Positions 1 through 7,037 of a stretch of 8,338 nt of DNA are shown piece by piece. The translations under genes and the position numbers were made by a program. The DNA comes from Pseudomonadota bacterium (GTDB taxonomy: Bacteria; Desulfobacterota; Desulfovibrionia; Desulfovibrionales; Desulfovibrionaceae): contig JAEXTU010000105.1 in the NCBI GenBank assembly GCA_023453335.1, positions 1-8,338 on the forward strand. The letters are read 5' to 3'. The notes beneath the pieces were generated by a model, which saw only the letters and a list, made by a program, of their open reading frames with translations, was not told where the DNA came from and made no database searches. Each line of letters begins with the position of its first letter. Within the stretch, counting starts at the first letter, position 1.

Positions 1-966
1 GGCCCACCACTCGGCCAGCTCGGCCGCGTCCCCGCCCCGTTCCCGGAGCGGGGGCAGATGGATGTTGAAGCTCTGCAACCGGAAGAGTAGGTCCTCCCGG
101 AACCGGCCCTCGGCGGCCATGCGCTCCAGGTTGCGGTTGGTGGCGGCCACCAGCCTGAAGTCGCTCACGATCTCGGTGTTGCCGCCCACCGGCCGGAAGC
201 GGTGCTCCTGGAGCACGCGCAGGAACGCCTTCTGCACCTGGCCGGGCAGTTCCCCCACCTCGTCCAGGAACAGGGTGCCGTGGTGGGCCTGCTTGATGAG
301 CCCGTCATGCTTGCGGTCGGCGTTGGTGAAGGCCCCCTTCTCATGGCCGAAGAGCATGCTCTCCACCAGGTTGGCGGGCAGGGCCGCGCAGTCCACCACC
401 ACGAAGGGCCCCTGGGCCCGGTTGCTGTTGGCGTGGATGACCCGGGCGAAGAGCTCCTTGCCGGTGCCGGTCTGGCCGGTGATGAGCACGGCCACGTCGC
501 TGGCCGCGGCCTGGGCGGCCAGGTCCAGGCAGGCCAGCACCGCCCCGGACCCGCCCACGATGCCCTCGCGCTTGAGGTCGCGACGGGCCTTGCGCTCCTG
601 GCGGGCGCGGTAGGCCAGGGCACGCTGCACCGGCAGGCGGATCTTGTTCAGGGTGGGCGGCTTGGTGATGTAGTCCCAGGCCCCGCTGCGGATGGCCAGC
701 TCCGCGCCGTCCGGGTCCCCGGACCCGGTGAGGATGATGACCTCGGGCCGGCCCGGGCTCTCGCGCAGGGTGTGGATGTGCTCCAGGCCGTTGCCGTCGG
801 GCAGCCACACATCCAGGATGACCGCGGCGTACTCCGCAGCCGCGGCCCGCTCCAGGCCGTCGCGAAGGGACAAGGCCTGGTCCGCGGCGTGGCCCAGGCT
901 GGCCATGACCGCGGCCAGGGCCTCGCACAAGGAGGCGTCGTCGTCGATGACGAGGATGCGGGCCAT
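1..966 (-). CDS. NtrC-family sigma-54-dependent response regulator (C-terminus outside window)
   Basis: I translated the minus strand from the ATG at 966-964. It stays open for 322 codons and runs off the left edge. Residues 1-115 are a receiver domain: the IDDD acidic pocket is near residue 8, the phosphoacceptor is Asp52 in LDVWLP, and the conserved Lys is at 102 (ITKPP). Residues about 135-322 are a sigma-54 AAA+ domain. It has Walker A GQTGTGKE (164-171), the sigma-54-contacting GAFTNA loop (211-216), Walker B LFLDE (232-236), FREDLLFRL and LPPLRERGGD. The rest of the AAA+ domain and the expected Fis-type DNA-binding helix-turn-helix lie outside. The start directly abuts the kinase stop codon, so the two are very likely translationally coupled partners. 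By family it activates sigma-54 RNA polymerase from upstream sites; the divergent promoter at 3228-3242 is the obvious target (inference). Its specific cue is unknown. Confidence 0.95.
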   Translation of the reverse strand, partial: MARILVIDDDASLCEALAAVMASLGHAADQALSLRDGLERAAAAEYAAVILDVWLPDGNGLEHIHTLRESPGRPEVIILTGSGDPDGAELAIRSGAWDYITKPPTLNKIRLPVQRALAYRARQERKARRDLKREGIVGGSGAVLACLDLAAQAAASDVAVLITGQTGTGKELFARVIHANSNRAQGPFVVVDCAALPANLVESMLFGHEKGAFTNADRKHDGLIKQAHHGTLFLDEVGELPGQVQKAFLRVLQEHRFRPVGGNTEIVSDFRLVAATNRNLERMAAEGRFREDLLFRLQSFNIHLPPLRERGGDAAELAEWWA

Positions 967-2916
967 TCAGCGCTCCGTTGCCGTGGGGTTTTTCGCTGCG
1001 GCCTCCCGGTCCAGGACATTGCGCACGCACTCGGCCAGCTCCCGCCAGCGGAAGGGCTTGGCCAGGCAGGCCCGGGGCCGTATCGTGCGGGTGAGCGCGG
1101 CGCGCAGTAGCTCCCGGTCGCCGCTCACCAGGACCGCGGGCAGGGTCGGGTTCAGGATAGCCAGTTCGTCGAGCAAATCAAAGCCCGTGATGTCCGGCAT
1201 GACCACGTTGCTGAGCACCAGGTCGAAACGGTGCGGGGTGCGGCGCAGGATGAACAGGGCCTCCCGGCCGTGGGCGCAGGCGGTGACCCGGTAGCCCAGT
1301 TCGCGCAGGCTCACCGCGCAACTCTCGCGCAGGCCGCGCTCGTCGTCCACCACCATGATCCGCTCCCGGCCCCGGGGCAGGGCGTGGCGCTCGGCCGCGG
1401 CCAGGCCCACGGCCTCCACCGGCCGCTGCGCGGAGCGGGGGATGAAGACCTGGAACACCGAGCCCGAGCCGGGCTCGCTCTGCACCGCCACGGCCCCGCC
1501 CAGGCGAGCCACGATGCCCTGCACCACGGCCAGGCCCAGGCCGGTGCCCAGGCCGTCCTTGCGGGTGGTGAAGAAGGGGTCGAAGATGCGGGCCAGCACC
1601 GCCTTGTCCATGCCCGCCCCGGTGTCGCTCATGGTGAGCCGCACATACTCCCCGGGCTCCAGGTCCCAGCCGGCCAGGGGCTCGTCCTCGGGCGCGGTGA
1701 CCAGATCCACCTCGCAGGTGAGGCGGCCGCCCCCCTTCTCCATGGCGTGCAGGGCGTTGGTGGCCAGGTTCATGACCACCTGGTGGAGCTGGGCCGGGTC
1801 GGCCAGCACGTAGTCCTCGGCCGTGTGCAAGGTGTGGTGCAGGGCCACGCCCGGGGGCAGGCTAGGCCCCACCAGCTTCATGCACTCCTTGAGCAGGGTG
1901 GAGACCCGGAAGGGAATGGGCTCGTCGCCCTCGCGCTGCCGGCCCAGGTTGAGGATCTGGACGGCCAGGGCGCGGGCCCGCTCCGCGGCCTGGAGGATGT
2001 TGGCGAACAGGCCCCGGGCCGGGTCGATGACTGGCAGGCCGGTGAGGCCCAGCTCCGCGTGCAGGATGATGGGGCCCAGGATGTTGTTGAAATCGTGGGC
2101 GATGCCCCCGGCCAGGGCGCCCAGGGCCTCCATGCGCTGGGCCTTGCGCACCTGGCGCTCCAGGCGCTCCACCTCGGTCACGTCGCGCCACACCCCCACG
2201 AAACCCTGCACCACCCCGTGCCGCACCCGCACCGGGGAGAAGGTCATCTCGCAGCGCAGGCGGCTGCCGTCCTTGCGGGTCAGGGAGGCGCGGCCGGTCC
2301 ACACGTCGCCCCGCACCATGGCCTGGTTCAGGCGCTGGTAGGCCCGGCGCGAGGGGCCGCCCTGGAACCGGGCATCCAGGGGCATGCCCTTGGCCTCGTG
2401 CTCGGCCAGGCCGAGCATCTCCTCGAAGGCCTGATTTACGTATTCCACGACCAGGCTGGGGGAGCAGATGACCACCACCTCACCGGCCTGCTGGATGGCC
2501 GCGGCCAGGCGCACGCGCTCCCGCTCGGCCGCGCGGGCCGCGGTCACGTCGCAGAAGAATACCGCGATGCGCGCCACCTCGCCGTGCCTGTCCAGGATGG
2601 GTTCGGCCCGGGTGTCGTAGACTTGGCCCGGGGTGGCGCTGTCCTCGTAGCGCACCGGGGCCTTGGCGCGGATCACCGCATCGGCCATGGCCCGGCGGCG
2701 GGCCGCCACCTCGGGCGGGAAGAATGCGAAGAAATTGCGGCCGGGCAGCTCGTCCAGGGGGGTGTGCAGGAGCCGGGCCAGCGCCGGGTTGGCCACCAGG
2801 ATGACGCCCTCGGGGTCCATGAGCAGGGCGCAGTCGGAGGTGGCGCGGAGCAGGCAGTCGGCCACCTGGCCCGCGGCCGTGTCTGGCCCGGGACGCTTGG
2901 TGCGGCGGGAACCCAT
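967..2916 (-). CDS. Cytoplasmic PAS-PAS hybrid histidine kinase with a degenerate receiver domain
   Basis: This 649-residue protein shows no membrane segment or signal peptide, so it should sense an intracellular cue. Two PAS domains are visible at about 18-130 and 138-252, each ending in a DVT motif. The dimerisation/phosphoacceptor helix has His274 in an HDFNN H-box. The ATPase domain has its N-box around Asn383-Asn387, G1 DTGAG at 431-435 and G2 GLGTGLGL at 455-462. A receiver domain follows at about 519-640, with Asp524/Asp525 and Lys620 present. The phosphoacceptor position (FDLVLSNVVMP) is Asn570 rather than Asp, so this receiver probably cannot be phosphorylated. The kinase core looks intact, so phosphate is likely passed straight to Asp52 of the regulator encoded immediately downstream (TGA then ATG, no gap). 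The start is supported by a G-rich ribosome site (AGGGGGT) about 6 nt upstream. The ligand of the PAS domains cannot be read from sequence. Confidence 0.93.
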   Translation of the reverse strand: MGSRRTKRPGPDTAAGQVADCLLRATSDCALLMDPEGVILVANPALARLLHTPLDELPGRNFFAFFPPEVAARRRAMADAVIRAKAPVRYEDSATPGQVYDTRAEPILDRHGEVARIAVFFCDVTAARAAERERVRLAAAIQQAGEVVVICSPSLVVEYVNQAFEEMLGLAEHEAKGMPLDARFQGGPSRRAYQRLNQAMVRGDVWTGRASLTRKDGSRLRCEMTFSPVRVRHGVVQGFVGVWRDVTEVERLERQVRKAQRMEALGALAGGIAHDFNNILGPIILHAELGLTGLPVIDPARGLFANILQAAERARALAVQILNLGRQREGDEPIPFRVSTLLKECMKLVGPSLPPGVALHHTLHTAEDYVLADPAQLHQVVMNLATNALHAMEKGGGRLTCEVDLVTAPEDEPLAGWDLEPGEYVRLTMSDTGAGMDKAVLARIFDPFFTTRKDGLGTGLGLAVVQGIVARLGGAVAVQSEPGSGSVFQVFIPRSAQRPVEAVGLAAAERHALPRGRERIMVVDDERGLRESCAVSLRELGYRVTACAHGREALFILRRTPHRFDLVLSNVVMPDITGFDLLDELAILNPTLPAVLVSGDRELLRAALTRTIRPRACLAKPFRWRELAECVRNVLDREAAAKNPTATER

Positions 2917-3007
2917 GGCCTACCCCCTGGTTCAGGCCTGGCCCTATCCGGGGCCATACGCCCTTTTTCCGGTTCTTGTCCATGAAATCCCCGAAAAATC
3001 TGGCGGG

Positions 3008-3026
3008 TGTCTCGTACCGCAAGATT
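3008..3026. promoter_or_regulatory. Third, imperfect copy of the TGTCTTG/CAAGACA dyad
   Basis: The sequence reads TGTCTCG-5 nt-CAAGATT. It matches the perfect dyad at 3137-3155 in 6 of 7 bases in the left arm and 5 of 7 in the right arm, with the same 5-nt spacing. It overlaps a weak leftward sigma-54-like element, so regulator binding here could affect the kinase/regulator operon. This is inference from sequence similarity only. Confidence 0.35.
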
Positions 3027-3033
3027 TTCACCC
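3019..3033 (-). promoter_or_regulatory. Weak sigma-54-like promoter for the kinase/regulator operon
   Basis: On the minus strand this reads GGGTGA-5 nt-TTGC. It keeps the GG-10 nt-GC skeleton and a perfect TTGC -12 element but has a poor -24 box (only the GG matches TGGCAC). The implied start point is roughly 90 nt upstream of the kinase ATG. A chance match is quite possible in GC-rich DNA. Confidence 0.2.
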
Positions 3034-3136
3034 TCACTCCTGCGCGGAATCCCAGGCCGGGGCTGGAGAACCAGCCCGCCTGGATTCCTGAATATTTCCC
3101 CCACATCCCCGGCCTTCCCGCCCGGCCAGACGGATT

Positions 3137-3180
3137 TGTCTTGTAAAACAAGACACATTCCTGTCTTGCAATACGAGATG
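3137..3180. promoter_or_regulatory. Interlocked dyads, probable upstream activator sites
   Basis: The block at 3137-3155 is a perfect inverted repeat, TGTCTTG-5 nt-CAAGACA (8-bp arms if the spacer is counted as 3 nt). Six nt further on, a second exact TGTCTTG (3162-3168) is followed at the same 5-nt spacing by a degraded right arm, CGAGATG (3174-3180). The two full sites are offset by 25 bp. CAAGACA (3149-3155) and the second TGTCTTG also form an inverted pair. They lie roughly 75-115 bp upstream of the start point predicted from the sigma-54 element at 3228-3242, the usual place for an NtrC-type enhancer. That the adjacent regulator binds them is inference. Confidence 0.6.
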
Positions 3181-3227
3181 GCCCCGCCCTGGAAATGCAA
3201 CATGCTGTAATAACATGAATCATATCC

Positions 3228-3242
3228 TGGCACAGATCTTGA
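3228..3242 (+). promoter_or_regulatory. Sigma-54 (-24/-12) promoter of the frhB-hdrA-mvhD operon
   Basis: TGGCAC-5 nt-TTGA matches the consensus TGGCAC-N5-TTGC at 9 of 10 positions, the exception being A for C at the end of the -12 element. The predicted start point is about 3254, some 35 nt before the ATG at 3290. The element lies downstream of the alternative in-frame ATG at 3215, which argues against that longer start. Activator-type dyads upstream and a divergent sigma-54 regulator gene strengthen the call. Confidence 0.6.
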
Positions 3243-3289
3243 GTCTTGCCGGGTGGGACCGCATTGGGGCGGTCTCCCGGGGGGTACGC

Positions 3290-4399
3290 ATGAAGACCTT
3301 CGCCAGCCTCGTCGAGGAGGTCCAGAAGCCCGGGCGCTGCCGCCGCTGCGGCGGGTGCGTGGCCTTCTGCTCAGCCATCAACTACGGGGCCCTGGCTGCG
3401 AACCCGGACGGCGCCCCCCGCTACAGCGACCCGGAAAAATGCATCGAGTGCGGGATGTGCTACATGCTCTGCCCGGTCATCAACGAACTCGAGGAGGAGG
3501 CCAAGCGCAAGGCCCTGTGGCAGGAGCCCATGGGCAACGTGCTGGGCGTGTCCGTGGCCCGGGCCAAGGACGCCTCCATCCGGGAACTCGCCACCGACGG
3601 CGGGGTGCTCACCGCCGTCCTGCTCCGCCTGTTCGACGAGGGCCGCATCGACGGCGCGGTGCTGGCCAAGGGCGCCGGCCCCTTCCTGCGCCGGCCCTTC
3701 CTGGCCGCCACCCGCAAGGACATCCTGGAGGCGGCCGGCTCCTTTGCCGGCCCGCCGCACGGTCGGGACCTGGTGGGCGGCCGCTACGGCACCTACGCCT
3801 CCTCCCTCTCCGCCCTGGGTGAGCAGCTCAAGCAGGGCCTTCGCCGGGTGGCCTGCGTGGCCCTGCCCAGCCAGATCCTCACCATCCGCAAGATGCAGGT
3901 GCTGGGCGTGGTGCCCACCGACTCCCTGTACTGCCTCATCGGCCTGTTCTGCTCCGGCCAGTTCGAGTTCGGCCAGTCCGGGCGCAAGCGGCTGGAGCGG
4001 CTGGGCGGCTTCGCCTGGAGCGAAGTGGAGCGCATCAACGTGAAGGACGCCCTGCACGTGGCGGTGCGCGGCCGGGGCACGGTGACCATCCCGCTGGAGG
4101 AGCTGGACGGTCTGCGCCGCCATGCCTGCCGCTACTGCACCGACTACGGCGCGGAGTACGCGGACCTCTCCTGCGGCGGATTGGGCGCGGAGGCGGGCTG
4201 GACCACGGTCATCACCCGCACCCCGCTGGGCCGAGCCATCCTGGCCGACGCCGGGGAGTCCGTCATCGAGGCCTATCCGGAACAGGCCAACCCCCGCGCC
4301 GGCCGGCAGGCCCTGGAGGCGGTGGGCCAGCGCACCGAATGGAAGCGCATGCGCGCGGTGCATGACGGCGAGGGCGTGGGGAGCGTTGCCGCGGTCTAG
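3290..4399 (+). CDS. frhB: FrhB-family (coenzyme F420 hydrogenase/dehydrogenase beta subunit-like) iron-sulfur flavoprotein
   Basis: This 369-residue soluble protein begins MKTFASLVEEVQ. Two ferredoxin-type four-Cys motifs lie near the N-terminus: C17-x2-C20-x2-C23-x3-C27 and C51-x2-C54-x2-C57-x3-C61. The FrhB/FdhB N- and C-terminal domains follow, with TDGGVLTAVL after about residue 95, IGLFCSGQF around Cys221, and a C-terminal ACRYCTDY...ADLSCGG block (Cys280, Cys283, Cys295). Family members bind FAD and [4Fe-4S] clusters and move two-electron reductant to or from iron-sulfur partners. The true donor (F420, or something else where F420 is absent) cannot be told from sequence. I chose 3290 over the in-frame ATG at 3215 because the sigma-54 promoter lies between them and the 3215 ATG has no ribosome site. 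The 3290 site is only a G-run about 5 nt upstream. It is the first gene of the operon, 37 bp before hdrA. Confidence 0.85.
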   Translation: MKTFASLVEEVQKPGRCRRCGGCVAFCSAINYGALAANPDGAPRYSDPEKCIECGMCYMLCPVINELEEEAKRKALWQEPMGNVLGVSVARAKDASIRELATDGGVLTAVLLRLFDEGRIDGAVLAKGAGPFLRRPFLAATRKDILEAAGSFAGPPHGRDLVGGRYGTYASSLSALGEQLKQGLRRVACVALPSQILTIRKMQVLGVVPTDSLYCLIGLFCSGQFEFGQSGRKRLERLGGFAWSEVERINVKDALHVAVRGRGTVTIPLEELDGLRRHACRYCTDYGAEYADLSCGGLGAEAGWTTVITRTPLGRAILADAGESVIEAYPEQANPRAGRQALEAVGQRTEWKRMRAVHDGEGVGSVAAV

Positions 4400-4419
4400 C
4401 CGCGGGATTTTGCCCGAAG

Positions 4420-4427
4420 GGAGGAGG
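4420..4427 (+). promoter_or_regulatory. Strong ribosome binding site fixing the hdrA start
   Basis: GGAGGAGG lies 9 nt before the ATG at 4437. The reading frame is open much further upstream (to an ATG at 4122 inside the frhB-like gene), but that upstream part is out of frame with a conserved gene. This site and the HdrA N-terminal motif, which begins just after 4437, settle the start. Confidence 0.8.
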
Positions 4428-4436
4428 ACAAGAGCC

Positions 4437-6515
4437 ATGGCCAACAAGATCGGGGTGTACGTCTGCCACTGCGGCACCAACATCGCGGGCAAGGTCGACT
4501 CGCCCGGGGTGGCCGCCTTCGCCCGGGGCCTCAAGGACGTGGCCGTGGCCCGGGACTACAAGTTCATGTGCTCGGACCCCGGCCAGGACATGATCATCCG
4601 GGACATCAAGGAAATGGGCCTCAATAGGGTGGTGGTGGCCTCCTGCTCCCCCCGGCTGCACGAGAAGACCTTCCAGAAGACCTGTGCCCGGGCCGGGCTG
4701 AACCCCTACCTGTTCCAGATGACCTGCATCCGGGAGCACTGCTCCTGGGTGACCAAGGACCCGGACGAGGCCACGGCCAAGGCCATGCGCCTGGTGGCCG
4801 GGGCGGTGCGCCGGGTGGGCCGGCACGGCAAGCTTTACTCCCGTACCGAGAAGGTCCACCCCGATGTGCTGGTGGTGGGCGCGGGCATCGCCGGGATCCA
4901 GGCCAGCCTGGACATCGCCCGCAGCGGGCACCGGGTCCACTTGGTGGAGCGCGCGCCATCCATCGGCGGGCACATGGCCCAGTTCGACAAGACCTTCCCC
5001 ACCCTGGACTGCGCGGCCTGCATCTCCACGCCCAAGATGGTGGCCGTGGCCCAGGAGTCCAACATCACCCTGCACACCTTCGCCGAGGTGACCAAGGTGG
5101 AGGGATTCGTGGGCAACTACGCGGTGACCATCCGAGAGCGGCCCCGCTACGTGGACCGCGACCTGTGCACCGGCTGCGGCCTGTGCACCGAGAAGTGCCC
5201 CACCAAGGTGGTGAGTGAATTCGAGGAGGGCCTGTCCGAGCGCCGGGCCATCTACCGCAACTCGCCCCAGGCCGTGCCCAACACGCCAGTTATTGATGCG
5301 GCCCACTGCCGCACCCTGAACAACAAGAAGTGCGGGGTCTGCGCCAAGCTCTGCCCCTCCGGGGCCATCGACTACGACCAGAAGGAGAAGCTGGTCACGA
5401 TGAACGTGGGCACCATCATCCTGTGCACCGGGTTCGACGCCTTCGACCCCGCGCCGCTCACCCAGTACGGCTATGGACGCTATCCCGAGGTCTACACCGC
5501 GCTCCAGTTCGAGCGCCTGAACAACGCGGTCGGGCCCACCGGCGGAAAGATCCTCATGAAGAACGGCAAGCCGCCCGAGAGCGTGGCCATCGTCCACTGC
5601 GTGGGCAGCCGCGACGCCAACCACCACGAGTACTGCTCCCGGGTGTGCTGCATGTACGCCCTCAAGTACGACCACCTCATCAAGGACAAAGTGGGACACC
5701 ACGCCCAGGTCTACAACTTCTACATGGACCTGCGCTGCTTCGGGAAGGGTTACGAGGAGTTCCTGCGCAGGGTGCAGGAGGAAGGGGTCAGCTTCATCCG
5801 GGGCCGGCCCGCGGCCATCACCGACCGGGCCGAGTCCCCGGACGAGGAGGGCAAGCTCATCGTCCTGGCCGAGGACACGCTCCTGGGCCGGCGGCTGCGG
5901 GTGCCGGTGGACATGGTGGTGCTGTGCACGGCCATGGAACCGCGCAAGGACGCCGGGGAGGTGGCCCAGGTCTTCGGCATCAGCCAGGGACTAGACGGGT
6001 TCTTCCTGGAGGAGCACCCCAAGCTGGGGCCCATGTCCACGGCCACCGACGGCATCTTCCTGGGCGGGACCTGCCAGGCCCCGCGGGACATCCCGGACGC
6101 CGTGGCCCACGCCTCGGGCGCGGCGGCCCAGGCCCTGTCCCTGGCCGCCCGCGGCCTGGTGGACATCTCCCCCACCACCTCGCACATCAACCCGGACATC
6201 TGCGTGGGCTGCAAGGTGTGCATCGGCCTGTGCGCCTACTCGGCCATCGAGTTCGACGAACTGCACCACGTGAGCGTGGTTAACGAGGCCCTGTGCAAGG
6301 GCTGCGGCAGCTGCGCGGCCTACTGCCCCAGCGGCGCGGCCCAGATCAAGCACTTCAGCGAGGAGCAGGTGTTCTCCGAACTGGACGGCCTGCTCGGCGA
6401 CGTGCTGGCCGGCCCCCGCTTCGCCGCGAAGAAGGCCCCGGCCCCGGCGGCCAAGCCGGCCCGCATCCCCATCACAGAAGAGGCACCGGAGCAGACCGAA
6501 GAGGCCCCGGCCTAG
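4437..6515 (+). CDS. hdrA: Heterodisulfide reductase subunit A-like FAD and iron-sulfur protein
   Basis: This 692-residue protein has the full HdrA layout. The N-terminal HdrA domain has Cys10/Cys12 in VCHCGTN and the conserved VVASCSPRLHE. The FAD-binding GAGIAG is at 148-153. The HdrA signature CAACISTPKM (192-201) follows. Inserted ferredoxin-type motifs have C244-x2-C247-x2-C250-x3-C254 and a variant around C291, C299, C302 and C306. The VHCVGSR...YCSRVCC block is at about 388-405, and two C-terminal four-Cys ferredoxin motifs lie at 589-599 and 620-630. The last roughly 30 residues are a Pro/Ala/Glu-rich tail. HdrA is the flavin-based electron-bifurcating core of cytoplasmic Hdr complexes; whether this one bifurcates is inference. 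Two possible partner subunits flank it (FrhB-like upstream, MvhD 36 bp downstream). No HdrB or HdrC is visible. It ends in TAG, in the same frame as mvhD. Confidence 0.96.
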   Translation: MANKIGVYVCHCGTNIAGKVDSPGVAAFARGLKDVAVARDYKFMCSDPGQDMIIRDIKEMGLNRVVVASCSPRLHEKTFQKTCARAGLNPYLFQMTCIREHCSWVTKDPDEATAKAMRLVAGAVRRVGRHGKLYSRTEKVHPDVLVVGAGIAGIQASLDIARSGHRVHLVERAPSIGGHMAQFDKTFPTLDCAACISTPKMVAVAQESNITLHTFAEVTKVEGFVGNYAVTIRERPRYVDRDLCTGCGLCTEKCPTKVVSEFEEGLSERRAIYRNSPQAVPNTPVIDAAHCRTLNNKKCGVCAKLCPSGAIDYDQKEKLVTMNVGTIILCTGFDAFDPAPLTQYGYGRYPEVYTALQFERLNNAVGPTGGKILMKNGKPPESVAIVHCVGSRDANHHEYCSRVCCMYALKYDHLIKDKVGHHAQVYNFYMDLRCFGKGYEEFLRRVQEEGVSFIRGRPAAITDRAESPDEEGKLIVLAEDTLLGRRLRVPVDMVVLCTAMEPRKDAGEVAQVFGISQGLDGFFLEEHPKLGPMSTATDGIFLGGTCQAPRDIPDAVAHASGAAAQALSLAARGLVDISPTTSHINPDICVGCKVCIGLCAYSAIEFDELHHVSVVNEALCKGCGSCAAYCPSGAAQIKHFSEEQVFSELDGLLGDVLAGPRFAAKKAPAPAAKPARIPITEEAPEQTEEAPA

Positions 6516-6541
6516 GATCGCGCCCCAGGGCGCACAACAAC

Positions 6542-6555
6542 GGAGTTCCCCATGG
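6542..6555 (+). repeat. Translation start leader, copy 1 (mvhD)
   Basis: GGAGTTCCCCATGG spans the ribosome site and ATG of mvhD. The identical 14 nt recur at the start of the next gene (7091-7104). The ribosome site GGAG stands 6 nt from the ATG. The identity suggests matched translation rates or local duplication of the leader. Confidence 0.6.
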
Positions 6556-7031
6556 AAGCGACGCACGAACACAGCCAGCCGGCCCCGGGCCAGTCCGCAG
6601 GGACGGCCGCGCCGGACTTCGAACCGACCATCGTGGCCTTCGTGTGCAACTGGTGCACCTACACCGCCGCCGACCTGGCCGGCACCGCGCGCATGGTGCA
6701 GTCCCCCAACGTGCGGCTGGTGCGGATGATGTGCACCGGCATGGTGGACCCCAAGTACGTGCTCAAGGCCCTGCTCTCCGGCGCGGATGCGGTGCTGGTG
6801 AGCGGCTGCCACCCCGGGGACTGCCACTACATCAACGGCAACTACAAGGCCCGGCGGCGCATCAAGCTGCTGAGGGAGATCCTCACCGGGTTCGGCGTGG
6901 ACGAGCGCCGGCTCAAGCTCACCTGGGTCGGGGCCAGCGAGGGCAACGAGTTCGCCGCGACGGTCAACCACATGGTGGCCGAGATCCGCGAACTGGGCCC
7001 CAGCGATGCCCGCACCATGATGGCGATTTAA
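6552..7031 (+). CDS. mvhD: MvhD/HdrD-family [2Fe-2S] electron-transfer subunit
   Basis: This 159-residue protein matches the MvhD family over about residues 26-150. Five Cys are at the family positions: C32 and C35 in FVCNWCTY, C61 in MMCTGMVDP, and C86 and C91 in SGCHPGDCHYINGNYKARRR. In methanogen complexes MvhD carries a [2Fe-2S] cluster and passes electrons from hydrogenase or formate dehydrogenase to HdrA. The same role with the neighbouring HdrA is likely. The first 25 residues are a low-complexity Pro/Ala/Gly/Gln-rich lead not typical of the core domain; together with the Pro/Ala tail of HdrA it looks like a split linker. It starts 36 bp after the hdrA stop, in the same frame, with its own GGAG site. 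It ends in TAA just before an AT-rich hairpin. Confidence 0.95.
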   Translation: MEATHEHSQPAPGQSAGTAAPDFEPTIVAFVCNWCTYTAADLAGTARMVQSPNVRLVRMMCTGMVDPKYVLKALLSGADAVLVSGCHPGDCHYINGNYKARRRIKLLREILTGFGVDERRLKLTWVGASEGNEFAATVNHMVAEIRELGPSDARTMMAI

Positions 7032-7037
7032 AAATAG

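Larger units (their letters stand above)
2917..3289. promoter_or_regulatory. Divergent intergenic control region
   Basis: This 373-bp stretch separates the kinase gene (leftward) from the frhB-like gene (rightward). I see no convincing gene in it; short open frames on either strand lack ribosome sites and family motifs. From about 3134 to 3240 it is clearly richer in A+T than the coding sequence around it. It carries a rightward sigma-54-type promoter, two interlocked dyads, one further dyad-like copy and a weak leftward sigma-54-like element, listed separately. The arrangement resembles a shared control region for a two-component system and its target operon. Confidence 0.75.

Noticed and set aside
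202..1110. A 302-codon plus-strand open frame opposite the response regulator
   Set aside because: The minus strand carries an intact receiver and sigma-54 AAA+ domain; the plus-strand product is repetitive Gly/Ala/Gln/His-rich with no motif.
1231..2985. A 584-codon open frame on the plus strand opposite the kinase gene
   Set aside because: It is antisense to a kinase with clear catalytic motifs. Its product is His/Gly/Ala/Gln-rich low complexity with no recognisable domain, typical of GC-rich shadow frames.
3191..3205. A second sigma-54 element using the GG at 3191-3192
   Set aside because: The GG to GC spacing is 11 rather than 10 nt and the flanking bases do not match the consensus.
3215..3289. 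A 25-codon N-terminal extension of the frhB-like protein starting at the ATG at 3215
   Set aside because: No ribosome site precedes 3215, and the sigma-54 element at 3228-3242 lies inside the extension. The family-like N-terminus (MKTFASLVEEVQ) starts at 3290.
4122..4436. Extension of hdrA back to the ATG at 4122
   Set aside because: It would overlap the frhB-like gene in another frame with an Arg/Pro/Ala-rich segment. A strong GGAGGAGG site and the HdrA N-terminal motif fix the start at 4437.
4263..5702. A 479-codon minus-strand open frame opposite hdrA, and similar long frames at 3371-4534, 5991-6971 and 7038-8294
   Set aside because: All are antisense to genes with conserved cofactor motifs. 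Their composition (Gly/Ala/His/Val-rich) is what the complement of GC-rich codons gives.
6513..6515. The hdrA TAG as a pyrrolysine codon
   Set aside because: mvhD has its own ribosome site and start, HdrA is full length without it, and nothing in the window indicates amber decoding. Kept only as a read-through question.
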